This document shows, piece by piece, positions 7,594-16,446 of a stretch of 41,956 nt of DNA. Positions within the stretch are counted from its first letter, which is position 1. The number at the start of each line of letters is the position of its first letter. The position numbers and the translations under genes are program-made. The DNA comes from Halorubrum californiense DSM 19288 (GTDB lineage: Archaea; Halobacteriota; Halobacteria; Halobacteriales; Haloferacaceae): NCBI RefSeq assembly GCF_000336875.1, contig NZ_AOJK01000014.1, positions 23,182-65,137 on the forward strand, read 5' to 3'. Below the pieces are notes generated by a model, which saw only the letters and a program-made list of their open reading frames with translations, searched no databases and was not told the origin of the DNA.

Positions 7594-10488
7594 ATGGTAC
7601 GGCCCTCCCGTCGCCGCTTCCTCGGAGGAAGCGCCCTGACGCTCGCGACGCTGACAGGTGTTCTCTCTCCCGAAACCACCGTGAACGGTGCTGATCGACC
7701 GAGCGATCTCGATGTCGATATCTCGTCCCCGTTCGCCGACGTATTCCTCCCGCTCCCGACGGGCGATGCCCTCTCAACGACGTACGCGATGATTATCGCG
7801 GAGCGCGTCGACGCCGACACGGAAGCGGACCTGAGTTATCGCGCTCGGTCCGTGGCCGACCGGCTCGACATCGACGTCGACGAGCTGGCGGCGACCGCGT
7901 CGATCACTCCCTCCGAACGTGGAATCCAACTGGTGACGGCGGCCGGCGGGTTCGACCGTCCCGACCGCGGTGAGACGATCGCGGTCGGAGCGGGAGACGG
8001 GGTGTCCAGCGACGATGTCCCCGCGGCGGCCGAAACGACTGACGAACTCCCTGCCGGGTGGCGACTTACCGAGACCGACGAGGCAGCGTTCGTCGCCGGT
8101 GAGGGCGTGGCGGCTGCCGCGACTGGCGGGGATTCGTCGAGTCCCCGCGGTCGGTCGGACTCGTCGGCAGACGACATGAGCGAGCGACGGGTCGAAGCCG
8201 CTCGCGTTGCCGGCCGCGCGGCCGTCGATGAGGTCGACCGCTTTGCGGAGTCATCGCTGGGCACGGCTGCCCTCCCTCGGCTCGGTGGATTCGGAACAGT
8301 GCTTTTGGCCCCGGACGCCGCCGGCGGCCCGTTCCCGCTCTCGGTCCCCGACGACGTCGACGCGTTCGCCGCCGGCTTCGAGGCCGACCCGAACGACCTC
8401 AGAGATATCGACGGAACGGCGGAGAACGCATACGTGGTCCGTCCGGCTGGTGACCTCCACGGGGTCGACGACGAGACTGTCAGGCGACTCGTGCGTACCA
8501 TCGATCCCGCCGACCCCGTCGAGATGGACATCACGCGAACCGACGGCGTCGTGCTCGTCGACGCCGTCGTCGAGGCCCCGCCGGAACTCGACCGCGAGGC
8601 GTCGCCGGACGCCCACGTCCGGGCGCAGTTCGACCGCGACGCGGGCACCGTGACGTTCGAGCACGCCGAAGGCGAGGCGGTGCCGGTCGACGAACTGGAG
8701 GTGTGGCACGACGGCGAGGAGGTGAGCGACGCGGTCTTCGACGGCGAGGAGTTCACGGCAGGTGATACGATCGCCGTCGACACCGGACTGATCGCGACCG
8801 TCATGCTGCGGTGGTTCGACCCGGACGCGAACGTCTACGACACGTACGCTCGCGAACAGGTCGATCGCGAAGCGTTCGCTCTCGACTACGACATGCGCGC
8901 CGAGACGCTGGAACTCAGCTACGAGGCCGAGCGCCCCGCCGACGCGAGCAGCCTTCGGCTGGTCCACCGCGACGAGGGGGGCGTCGAAACAGTCGGCGAG
9001 GAATTCACCGGCGGAACGCTCGACCCGGGCGACGAAGTCACCGTCGCGGACGTGTCGATCGGCGATAGTGTACAGCTATCGTTCGACGTCGAGCGACCGA
9101 TGGGCGGCGGCTCGCTCGTTCATTACCGCGCCCGCCCCCCGCGCGTTTGGATCCACTCGCACGCCGAGGAGGGGACCACGGTCAGGTACGACGACGAGGA
9201 GTCTCGTCCCGCCGACGCGTTCGTGACCCTCGTCGACGGAGAGCCGACCGACGCGCAGTTCGCCGACGAGTACGACACGCTCTCGGGCGACGAGGAGCTG
9301 GTTCTCGGCGAGCTTCCGCTGGGGAGTACGGTCGCAGTCGAGTGGCGGAAGCCGGACGAGCCGGTGGTTGTCGCCGAACACGAGGTCGTTCCGAACACGC
9401 GCGCATCGATCGAGTACGACCCGGACGCCGGCGAGATTACGGTCCAGCACGCGCGCGGACGGACGCTTCCCGCGTCGGCGTTGGAGCTTCAGGTCGGCCG
9501 TTCCCCGGCCGACGTTCAGCCCGAAGACGAACTCGACGAGTTTGGGCCGGACGCCTCGTTCACCGCTCCGGTGCGGCCGCTCTCACGGGTTCGACTCGTG
9601 TGGACCGGCGGCGACCGCGAACACCATCTCGGTGGCACAACCACGGCACGCGACGCGGTCGCGGCGGCCTACGACGACGACGCCGAGGCGATGACGATCG
9701 AGTACGTCGGTGAGCAGCCCGCCGATCCCGACCGACTGCGCGTGTCGGTGAACGGTGCCGGTGACTTCCGGGGAGAAGACGATCAGGAGTCGGCATTCGC
9801 GGCCGAGCACGACGAACTAACCACGGGGGACACGATCACGGTCGACGACGTCGGGCTCGACGACACCGTGGTCGTCAGCGTTCACACAGAGTTCGAGAAC
9901 GGCTCGGCGACCAGCTCCGTCGCCCACTTCTCGGGGGCACCGCGCCACGGATTCATGGTCGACCGGGGTGGTAGGGGCGGCGATGAATCGGAGACGACGC
10001 TCCGCTACGTCGGCGACGTCCGCCGCGACGCCGACGCCTTCCGGGTGCTGATCGACGGCGAGCCCGCACCGACCCAGCCCGCCGACGAGACGGACCGACT
10101 GACCGACGGGGAGACGCTGTCGCTCGGCGATCCGGCCGCCGGCGCGACGATAACCGTCGAGTGGACCGCCGGCGACGAGACGCGAACCGTGCTGGAACAC
10201 GTGATCCCGCCGGAGGCGACCTTCGAGGTCGCGTACGAGTCGGCCGACGACGGCGAGGGCGGCCTCGTGACGTTCACCCACGCCGGCGGCGACGCGCTCG
10301 ACGCCGACCGCGTCGACGTGGTCGTCGAACCCGCGACCGACGGACTGCGCCCGTGGGACGACGACGCCGACGAGGTGACCGCCGGCGACGAGACGAGCGT
10401 CACGATCGACTCGGAGCCCGAGATGGCCGTCGTCGTCTTCAACGAGAGCGAGGTCCTCCACCGCGAACGGCTCGATCAGGACGAGTAG
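7594..10488 (+). CDS. Large Tat-exported protein with tandem pilin-head-like repeats
   Basis: The 964-residue, strongly acidic protein begins with a Tat signal (RPSRRRFLGGSALTLAT) with no lipobox cysteine. Residues of about 30-335 show no family I recognise; they include a Ser/Asp-rich stretch near 195-215. From about residue 340 to the end there are some seven degenerate units of 75-110 residues, starting near 343, 430, 517, 604, 687, 800 and 875. Each has the order TVTFEHAEGEAV, a short strand (LEVWHDGE), F.AGDTI.VD, then a VRLVW-type strand. This matches the beta-sandwich head of haloarchaeal PilA pilins. A TATA box lies 25 bases before the ATG. A surface adhesin or cell-wall fibre is plausible but unproven. 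Confidence 0.8.
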   Translation: MVRPSRRRFLGGSALTLATLTGVLSPETTVNGADRPSDLDVDISSPFADVFLPLPTGDALSTTYAMIIAERVDADTEADLSYRARSVADRLDIDVDELAATASITPSERGIQLVTAAGGFDRPDRGETIAVGAGDGVSSDDVPAAAETTDELPAGWRLTETDEAAFVAGEGVAAAATGGDSSSPRGRSDSSADDMSERRVEAARVAGRAAVDEVDRFAESSLGTAALPRLGGFGTVLLAPDAAGGPFPLSVPDDVDAFAAGFEADPNDLRDIDGTAENAYVVRPAGDLHGVDDETVRRLVRTIDPADPVEMDITRTDGVVLVDAVVEAPPELDREASPDAHVRAQFDRDAGTVTFEHAEGEAVPVDELEVWHDGEEVSDAVFDGEEFTAGDTIAVDTGLIATVMLRWFDPDANVYDTYAREQVDREAFALDYDMRAETLELSYEAERPADASSLRLVHRDEGGVETVGEEFTGGTLDPGDEVTVADVSIGDSVQLSFDVERPMGGGSLVHYRARPPRVWIHSHAEEGTTVRYDDEESRPADAFVTLVDGEPTDAQFADEYDTLSGDEELVLGELPLGSTVAVEWRKPDEPVVVAEHEVVPNTRASIEYDPDAGEITVQHARGRTLPASALELQVGRSPADVQPEDELDEFGPDASFTAPVRPLSRVRLVWTGGDREHHLGGTTTARDAVAAAYDDDAEAMTIEYVGEQPADPDRLRVSVNGAGDFRGEDDQESAFAAEHDELTTGDTITVDDVGLDDTVVVSVHTEFENGSATSSVAHFSGAPRHGFMVDRGGRGGDESETTLRYVGDVRRDADAFRVLIDGEPAPTQPADETDRLTDGETLSLGDPAAGATITVEWTAGDETRTVLEHVIPPEATFEVAYESADDGEGGLVTFTHAGGDALDADRVDVVVEPATDGLRPWDDDADEVTAGDETSVTIDSEPEMAVVVFNESEVLHRERLDQDE

Positions 10489-10509
10489 GAGAGTATTCCA
10501 CCGAGGTGC

Positions 10510-10662
10510 GTGGTAATCGATGCTGCGCTCGCGCACCCGTTTTACTCAGAAGAGAACATCTGCGAGGCTCGCGATGAATTGGACCCAGCAATGATTCAAA
10601 AATTCAATACTGCTGTCCTTGGACTACGATACCGAAGACAAATAGAATCTAAGTGGAGGTGA
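10510..10662 (+). other. Possible small ORF or gene remnant, lower GC than its neighbours
   Basis: A 50-codon frame opens with GTG at 10510 and ends in TGA at 10660-10662. It encodes VVIDAALAHPFYSEENICEA, then about 24 further residues, then RQIESKWR. The composition looks protein-like, and many codons end in A or T, unlike the flanking genes. There is no clear promoter and no family I recognise. It could be the 3' end of a gene brought in by a mobile element. It lies between the repeat protein and the convergent pilin gene. Confidence 0.3.
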
Positions 10663-10683
10663 CTCTATCAGCAGCCTACCGAT

Positions 10684-11109
10684 TTAGCTGCCGAAGTCGA
10701 CATCTTCCTCGAAGATGGCGTTCCCACTCGGATCGTGGATTATTCTGACCGTTTGTGTACCGCTATACAGACCACTGCCGGAGTAGTTTCCTACTTTTTC
10801 CGACCCACTTTGCCAGTCTTCATCTGGGAACGCATCGGGGTAGCGCTCTCCGTCAATCGAGAGGACGAGATCACCAGCGGCAACCGTCTGCCCACCGGTT
10901 TTGGCGAATGTAATATTGCCATTCGAATCGCTCACATTTGTAACGTCGAAACTTGCCTGCGGCGCGGTGTCACCTAACTGATCGCCGAGTCCGAGAACGA
11001 ACGTCCCGATAACGGCCGCCAGGATGACGGTAATCGCGACCATGAGGATGACGCCGATGACGGGACTCACTGCCCTGTCGTCCGCGTTGGATTGGTTGCG
11101 TGGTTTCAT
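10684..11109 (-). CDS. Type IV pilin (PilA-like)
   Basis: This 141-residue pilin subunit builds adhesion pili. A short polar leader ends in NADDR, followed by AVSPVIGVILMVAITVILAA, the conserved assembly helix of haloarchaeal pilins; the prepilin peptidase PibD should cut just before it. After about residue 45 comes the head domain: ASFDVTN, NITFAKTGGQTVAAGDLVLS, a Gly/Ser-rich loop and TVRIIHDPSGNAIFEEDVDF. A TATA-like GTTATACT (minus strand, near 11214-11221) suggests a leader of roughly 80 bases. The head resembles the repeat units of the large exported protein at 7594-10488, so the two may share origin or surface location. No pilus ATPase or PilC gene is nearby, which is normal because pilA genes are scattered. 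Confidence 0.92.
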   Translation of the reverse strand: MKPRNQSNADDRAVSPVIGVILMVAITVILAAVIGTFVLGLGDQLGDTAPQASFDVTNVSDSNGNITFAKTGGQTVAAGDLVLSIDGERYPDAFPDEDWQSGSEKVGNYSGSGLYSGTQTVRIIHDPSGNAIFEEDVDFGS

Positions 11110-11267
11110 AGTTTGAACCCAGCGGCCACCGCCGAACGAGGTCTCGGGGACTCGGGTGCCGTCGTCGACCCCGCGGACAATCCCGAACCCGTTCAGATCG
11201 GTTGCTGGTTGAGTATAACGAGGCGTATCGCCCTTATGTACTTATTGCCGCGAATATCAGCGGTGAA

Positions 11268-11290
11268 AATTTGACGGGCAGAGTCAAATT
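11268..11290. repeat. 8-base inverted repeat over the promoter of the HTH/LAGLIDADG gene
   Basis: Arms AATTTGAC (11268-11275) and GTCAAATT (11283-11290) are perfect inverted copies separated by seven bases. The right arm sits about 25 bases before the ATG at 11313, where a leaderless TATA box would be. It could be an operator, possibly for autoregulation. No direct evidence exists. Confidence 0.4.
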
Positions 11291-11312
11291 CGTTGACGTG
11301 TGTGGTGTGGCT

Positions 11313-12089
11313 ATGGAACCCACGGCGCCCTCCCTCTCCCGGACCTACAGCGACCGCGTGTACCCGGACCCGTGGGAGAAGGTCCTCGACTACCGCCGCG
11401 TCCGCGAGTACGCGGCCGACCACCCGACCGCCGGCCGGGTCCGCGTCGGGCGAGCGCTCGACCTCCCCGCCGAGCGCGTCCGCGGGTGGCTCGACGACGC
11501 CGTCCCCGACCCCGTCCGGGGGATCGACACCGCGGCCGACCGCGGCTGGCTCGACCCCGGCCCGGAGGGCGAGGCGGCCGCCGCGCTCGTCGAACTGCTC
11601 GCGCACGTCCTCGCCGGCGGGAGCATCCCGGCCGGGAACTACGTCCCGGCCGTGACGCCGGGCGAGCGCGTGCGCGCCGCGGAGATCCGCGCCGCGTTCG
11701 AGCGCGTCGGTGCCGAGACGCGCACCCGCAACGCCGACGCCCCCGGCCGCGCGGTCGAAGTCGTCCCCACCTGCGACGGGACGGTCCTCGGTCGGTGTCT
11801 CGTCGCGATGGGCGCGCCGACCGGCCCGAAGACGTCGCTCGACCATCTCCCCGCGGTCGTGTGGGACGTGCCGCGGGCGATCCGGCGGTCGTTCGCACGG
11901 ACCTACGTCCGACACCGCGGACTGAACTACGCCGACAAGTCGACGACGCGCGTACAGGTCGAACGCCCCCGTTCGTTCATCGCGGAGCTCCGCGACGTGC
12001 TCGACGACGTCCTCGACGAGGGCGTCAGCACGGCCGACGCCGGGCTCACCATCTCGGCGGACGCCGCCCGCGAACTCGGCGTCGAGTAG
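11313..12089 (+). CDS. Helix-turn-helix protein with an inactive LAGLIDADG-type fold
   Basis: The ATG at 11313 (MEPTAPSLSR) gives 258 residues. About residues 28-60 form a helix-turn-helix (DYRRVREYAAD..GRVRVGRALDLPAERVRGWL). The rest follows the two-fold plan of LAGLIDADG homing endonucleases. The first motif is ELLAHVLAGGSI near 94-107. TVLGRCLVAMGAPTGPKTS mirrors the GrLLvaLGaPvGnKt block, and VPRAIRRSFARTYVRHRG near 187-204 stands where a second RRxFlRGlfDGDG motif would be. The catalytic acids are gone in both: AGG for DGG, and RHRG for DGDG. It should bind DNA without cutting, so a domesticated regulator is the best reading. An inverted repeat covers its promoter. Confidence 0.7.
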   Translation: MEPTAPSLSRTYSDRVYPDPWEKVLDYRRVREYAADHPTAGRVRVGRALDLPAERVRGWLDDAVPDPVRGIDTAADRGWLDPGPEGEAAAALVELLAHVLAGGSIPAGNYVPAVTPGERVRAAEIRAAFERVGAETRTRNADAPGRAVEVVPTCDGTVLGRCLVAMGAPTGPKTSLDHLPAVVWDVPRAIRRSFARTYVRHRGLNYADKSTTRVQVERPRSFIAELRDVLDDVLDEGVSTADAGLTISADAARELGVE

Positions 12090-12163
12090 CGCCGATCCCC
12101 CGGAACAGAGCGCCCTCGCCCGGTGACCCAAACCACTTGCCCGGGGGGGCCGTCGCTCCGCAC

Positions 12164-13168
12164 ATGAGCACTCCGGCACCTGAGCCGCCCAGCCTCGAAT
12201 TCGGCGTCCTCGGCACCGCCGGGATCGCGCGCAAAGCGGTGATCCCGGCGATCGCCGCCAGCGACCACGCGGTCGGCGCGGTGGCGTCCCGCGACGCCGA
12301 CCGCGCCGAGCGGTTCGCGGCCGAGAACGCGATCCCCCGCAGCTACGGCTCCTACGAGGCGCTCCTCGACGACGACGGGCTCGACGCGGTGTACGTCCCG
12401 CTCCCGAACGGCCGCCACGCCGAGTGGACGAAACGCGCCGCGGACGCGGGCCTACACGTCCTCTGCGAGAAGCCGCTGGCCGCCGACGCCGACGAGGCGC
12501 GGGCGGTCGTCGACCACTGCGACGAGCGCGGCGTCACGCTGATGGAGGCGTTCATGTACCGGTACCACCCGCGCACCGAGCGCGCCGTCGCGCTCGCGGC
12601 GACCGAACTCGACGACGTCCGCACGGTGACGGGCACCTTCCGCTTCCCGCTGTACAACCGCCCGAACGACGTGCGGCTCGACCCCGACCTCGCGGGCGGG
12701 TCGCTGATGGACGTCGGCTGCTACCCCGTCTCGCTCGCCCGGACGGTGCTCGGGGAGCCCGACCGCGCGCACGCCCACGCCGGCGACACCCGCGACGCCG
12801 GGGTCGACACGGAGCTCGCGGGCGTGCTGGCGTACGACGACGGCCGCTCGGCGCGGGTCGCCGCCGGCTTCGACACGCAGCTGGTCCAGCGGTACCGGAT
12901 CGACGCGACGAACGGCTGGGTCGAGGTCGAGCGCGCGTTCGACGCCCCGACCGACGAGGCGGTCGAACTGGCGTACGAGATCGACGGCCGACACGGCGTC
13001 GAGACGTTCCCCGCGGTCGACCAGTACCGGCTTCAGGTCGACCACTTCGCCGAGCGCGTCGCCGACGGGACCGCCCCCCTGACCGACGGAGCGGAGGCGA
13101 TCGCGAACATGAATATCATCGACGCGCTCGCAGAAAGCGCCGCCGACGGCGGTCCCGTCGACCTCTGA
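12164..13168 (+). CDS. Gfo/Idh/MocA-family sugar dehydrogenase
   Basis: This is a 334-residue NAD(P)-dependent oxidoreductase of the glucose-fructose oxidoreductase family. The ATG at 12164 (MSTPAPEPPS) precedes the Rossmann motif GVLGTAGIARK near residue 15. The conserved CEKPLA with the catalytic-site lysine is near 98, followed by LMEAFMYRYHP near 126 and SLMDVGCYPVS near 178. Relatives in haloarchaea oxidise aldose sugars such as xylose or glucose to lactones with NADP. Beside galactosidases and a galactonate dehydratase, it is a candidate galactose 1-dehydrogenase, but substrate cannot be read from sequence. It is a lone plus-strand gene convergent with the kinase. Confidence 0.87.
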   Translation: MSTPAPEPPSLEFGVLGTAGIARKAVIPAIAASDHAVGAVASRDADRAERFAAENAIPRSYGSYEALLDDDGLDAVYVPLPNGRHAEWTKRAADAGLHVLCEKPLAADADEARAVVDHCDERGVTLMEAFMYRYHPRTERAVALAATELDDVRTVTGTFRFPLYNRPNDVRLDPDLAGGSLMDVGCYPVSLARTVLGEPDRAHAHAGDTRDAGVDTELAGVLAYDDGRSARVAAGFDTQLVQRYRIDATNGWVEVERAFDAPTDEAVELAYEIDGRHGVETFPAVDQYRLQVDHFAERVADGTAPLTDGAEAIANMNIIDALAESAADGGPVDL

Positions 13169-13228
13169 GCCCGGGAGCCAGATCGGACTCGGTGCCCTGT
13201 CAGTTCGCCGCGGGCCCCGCCCCCTTGC

Positions 13229-14185
13229 TCACCGGTCGATCCCGCCCTCGCCGTCGATGACGTTACGGACCTCCGCCCGGGTCGTCACCGCGAGGTCGCC
13301 GTCGGTGGTGCGTTTCAGCGCCGCCGTCGCCGACCCCCACCGGAGCGCCGCGGGGAGGTCCCCGCCGCGCAGCCGCTCCGCGACGAAGCCGGCGACGAAC
13401 GCGTCGCCGGTGCCGATCGCGTCGAACGTCTCCGCCTCGTACACGTCCTGTTCGTACACCGAGCCCTCGTGGAGGGCGACCGCCCCCTCCAGCCCGCGGG
13501 TGACGACGACCGTGTCGAGTCCGAACTCCGTGGCGAGGCCGTGCGCGATCTCGACGGCGCCGCCCTCGCGGTCGAGCACCGCCCGGGCGTCCCGCCGCGG
13601 GACGAACAGGGTGTCGACGTGTTCGAACAGGTCCTCGTAGGCCGCTCGCGCCGTCTCCGGGTCCCAGAGCTTCGCCCGGTAGTTCAGGTCGAACGAGCGC
13701 GTGGTCCCCGCCTCGCCCGCGGTCCGTAACAGTGCGGTCGTCGTCTCCGCGGTCGTCTCCGAGAGGGCGGGCGTGATCCCCGTCGTGTGGAACCACTCGG
13801 ACTCTGCGACCGCGTCCGTCGGCAGCTCGTCGGGCTCGACGGTCGTGATCGCCGCGTCGGCGCGGTCGTAGATCACGTTCGTCCCCCGCGGCTCGCCGCC
13901 GTGTTCGAGGTAGTAGGTCCCCACCCGGCTCTCGTCCGCGTCGGCCCACGCCACTCCCGGGCTGACGCCGTGGCTCCGCAGTTCGGTCACGATTCGCCGT
14001 CCGAGCGGCGAGTCGGGCAGCTTCGAGAGCCAGCGGGCGTCGGCGCCGAGCCGCGCGGCCCCGACCGCGACGTTGCTCTCCGCGCCGCCGGCCTGGACGG
14101 TCAGGTCGCGCGTCGTCTCCAGCCGCTCGCCGCGCGGCGGCGACAGCCGGAGCATCGTCTCGCCGAACGTGACGAGGTCGGTCAT
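13229..14185 (-). CDS. kdgK: PfkB-family 2-keto-3-deoxy-sugar-acid kinase
   Basis: This kinase probably phosphorylates 2-keto-3-deoxygalactonate (or -gluconate) before aldol cleavage. The ATG at 14185 starts [19 protein letters not shown], the usual PfkB N-terminus; a GTG three codons earlier is less likely. Substrate-binding signature 1 is the [17 protein letters not shown] block near residue 33. Signature 2 with the catalytic base is [13 protein letters not shown] near 251-263. Length is 318 residues, typical for KDG kinases. A TATA box (TTTAAT, 14245-14250) lies about 62 bases upstream, and a 13-codon upstream frame fills the leader. It works with the dehydratase (19513-20661) and aldolase (26206-26844). 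Confidence 0.88.
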   Translation of the reverse strand: MTDLVTFGETMLRLSPPRGERLETTRDLTVQAGGAESNVAVGAARLGADARWLSKLPDSPLGRRIVTELRSHGVSPGVAWADADESRVGTYYLEHGGEPRGTNVIYDRADAAITTVEPDELPTDAVAESEWFHTTGITPALSETTAETTTALLRTAGEAGTTRSFDLNYRAKLWDPETARAAYEDLFEHVDTLFVPRRDARAVLDREGGAVEIAHGLATEFGLDTVVVTRGLEGAVALHEGSVYEQDVYEAETFDAIGTGDAFVAGFVAERLRGGDLPAALRWGSATAALKRTTDGDLAVTTRAEVRNVIDGEGGIDR

Positions 14186-14223
14186 CGGCGCCACCCCGCG
14201 TCGCAGGTCTCGAACGGACTCAT
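14182..14223 (-). CDS. Possible 13-codon leader peptide before the kinase gene
   Basis: The first ATG downstream of the kinase TATA box (TTTAAT, 14245-14250) lies at 14223, about 25 bases on, which is the leaderless position. It encodes [13 protein letters not shown] and stops at TGA (14182-14184), which overlaps the kinase ATG in an ATGA junction. Translation could be coupled to the kinase by reinitiation. The peptide has no recognisable function, and the frame may be fortuitous. Confidence 0.35.
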   Translation of the reverse strand: MSPFETCDAGWRR

Positions 14224-14274
14224 ACTCGGCCCTACGCTCGGTCGATTAAAAGAGGGGGTGATCGCCGCCGACCG

Positions 14275-16317
14275 TCACTCGCGGTCGAGAGCGAACGTCA
14301 CGTCCTCTCCGTCGACCGCCGCCGCGAGCGTCCCGTCTCGGAGGGTCGCCGTCGACGCGCGGGCGGACCCGCCCGTAAGCGTCGCGGCGTCGCCGAGCAG
14401 GTCGCCCCCCTCGGCCGATACGACGGAAAACACGGCCGCGCCGTGCGGCGGCAGTTCCCGCTCGACGACGGGGCCGTCGACGACCTCGCCCGACAGTCCG
14501 TCCCAGACGACCCGGTCCGCCCCCGCTCCGTCCGTTCGCCCGTACTCACGCGCGTCGAACCGAACGGTCGACGGCTCGTCCGCCCAGTTGAACAGCGCGA
14601 CGGTCGCGGCCCCGTCGCCCGGCCGGTCGCAGACGACCCGCGACGGGAACCGCTCCTCGTCGAGTCCGATGACCTCGCCGCCGGTCGCGGGCGGGATGGA
14701 CCGTTCGAGGAGTCGCCGGCCGCTCGCGTCGATCTCCGCGAGACGGTCCGAGAACACGTTCACGCCGCCGGTCGCGGCGACGAGCGCCGCGAACGCCTCC
14801 CGCTCGGCCCCGCTGAGGTCGCTCGTGCCCCGAACGAGCTGGCAGTCGGGGTCGTTGAGCCACCACCGCCGGTGGAGGACGTTCCGGGTGAGCGTGTTGC
14901 GGACGGCGTTTTTCAACGCCGGTTGGCTCCCCGACTCTCCCGGCGTCTCCCACGTCGGGTCGGTGTCCGGGCCGACCCGCATGGCGTCGAAGAGCCCGAC
15001 GCTCGGGGCCATCGGCGCGCCGCAGCCGAGGAGGAACGCCTCGTCGCCGGCCGCCTCGGCGATCGCCTCGACGCCGCGGCGGTACGCCTCGATGCGCGTC
15101 GCCTCGGCGTCGTGCCGCTCGCCGGGGAGCGCCGCCGCGAAGAGGAAATCGAGCTTCAGATAGGTGAATCCCCAGTCGTCGACGACCGTCGAAACGGTCT
15201 CGCGGAGCCAGTCGAGGACCTCCGGGTGCGTGGTGTCGAGGCCGTACAGCGCCGACCCGGCGCGGAAGCCGCCGTCGACGGGCGTCCCCGGCCCCTCGCG
15301 GGTCCCGTCTGTGGGCTCCGTGACGAACCACTCCGGGTGGTCGTCGTACAGGTCGGCGCCGGACTCCACGTAGAACGGCGCGAGCCACAACCCCGGGCGG
15401 TATCCCGCGGTCTCGATGTCGTCCGCGACGGCGCTCATGTCCTCGAACCCGTCGGCGATCGACCGCCAGTCGCCGAACGCCTCCATGTAGCCGTCGTCGA
15501 TCTGAACCACGTCGACCGGGATCCCCCACTCGCGGAGTTCGGCGAGGTTCTCCCGGACGTCCGCCTCGGTGACGTCGGTGAAGTAGTGGTACCACGAACA
15601 CCACCCGGTCGGCGCGGTCTCGGGCACGCGGGCGTCCATCCGCTCGCCGACGCGGTCGGCCAGCGCGGCCAGCCCCTCCCGGAGGCCGCGGTCGGCGTCG
15701 AGCCACAGCGGCGGGAGTTCCACCCGCTCGCCGGGCGTCAGGAGCGTCCCCTCCAGCGGACACACCGCGCGGAGCGTCGCGACCCCGTCGTCGTCGTCGT
15801 CGACCTCGAACCGGGTACAGAACCGGTCGTGTTCGAGGAACCCCGCCGTGACGCCCCGGTCCCCCTCGACGAGTCCGGTCAGGTAGCTGCTGACCCGGTC
15901 GTCCGTCGACGCCGCGAGGTCGTTCATCATCGGGGCGTTGTCCGGGTCCTCTGTCGGGAACTGCTCTCCGACGGGAAGCGTCCCCGTCGGCGTCCACGAC
16001 TGGTACCCGTGTCGGTACACGCGCGCGTCAGCGCCGAACGCGGTGTCGAACGCGAACGTCACGTCGCTGACCCGGACCGGCTCCTCGCCGGCGTTCTCGA
16101 CGGTGGTGGTCGCGGTCACGCCGCCGCCCTCGGTCGACAGCGACACCTCGGCGACCCGTATCCGCCCGTCGTCCCCGTCGGCCGCTCCCGCGTCCGCCCC
16201 GCCGGCTTCCGTCGCGCGGACCGTCCCGACGAGGAGGTCACCGGCGTCGTCCGCGACCGTGACCTCGTGGCCCGTCGGGTCGTACGTGACTGCGGTGTCC
16301 GCCCTGCGCTCGTTCAT
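14275..16317 (-). CDS. GH36-type alpha-galactosidase
   Basis: The 680-residue glycoside hydrolase releases terminal alpha-galactose from melibiose- or raffinose-type sugars. The N-terminal half is a beta-sandwich (VYRHGYQSWTPTG near residue 103). The TIM barrel begins with TGWCSWYHYFTDV near 238, a GH36 hallmark, then VVQIDDGYMEAFGDW near 270. The probable nucleophile is Asp390 in TYLKLDFLF, and the acid/base is Asp451 in MRVGPDTDPTW. A C-terminal beta domain ends in VTFALDRE. No signal peptide is visible, so it is cytoplasmic. The ATG at 16317 has GGAG about nine bases upstream. The same frame stays open much further upstream, but only as a mirror of bgaH. It is divergent from bgaH. Confidence 0.9.
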   Translation of the reverse strand: MNERRADTAVTYDPTGHEVTVADDAGDLLVGTVRATEAGGADAGAADGDDGRIRVAEVSLSTEGGGVTATTTVENAGEEPVRVSDVTFAFDTAFGADARVYRHGYQSWTPTGTLPVGEQFPTEDPDNAPMMNDLAASTDDRVSSYLTGLVEGDRGVTAGFLEHDRFCTRFEVDDDDDGVATLRAVCPLEGTLLTPGERVELPPLWLDADRGLREGLAALADRVGERMDARVPETAPTGWCSWYHYFTDVTEADVRENLAELREWGIPVDVVQIDDGYMEAFGDWRSIADGFEDMSAVADDIETAGYRPGLWLAPFYVESGADLYDDHPEWFVTEPTDGTREGPGTPVDGGFRAGSALYGLDTTHPEVLDWLRETVSTVVDDWGFTYLKLDFLFAAALPGERHDAEATRIEAYRRGVEAIAEAAGDEAFLLGCGAPMAPSVGLFDAMRVGPDTDPTWETPGESGSQPALKNAVRNTLTRNVLHRRWWLNDPDCQLVRGTSDLSGAEREAFAALVAATGGVNVFSDRLAEIDASGRRLLERSIPPATGGEVIGLDEERFPSRVVCDRPGDGAATVALFNWADEPSTVRFDAREYGRTDGAGADRVVWDGLSGEVVDGPVVERELPPHGAAVFSVVSAEGGDLLGDAATLTGGSARASTATLRDGTLAAAVDGEDVTFALDRE

Positions 16318-16446
16318 ATCACTCCATCTCCGTGCCCCCACAAATACTCTACCACGAGGGCGGCGTGACGCGGACCGACCGCCGCCGTCGGCGGCGCCCC
16401 CCTGCCTATCCGAACTCCTTAGGTGACGCGGTCGAGACGGTGAGCC

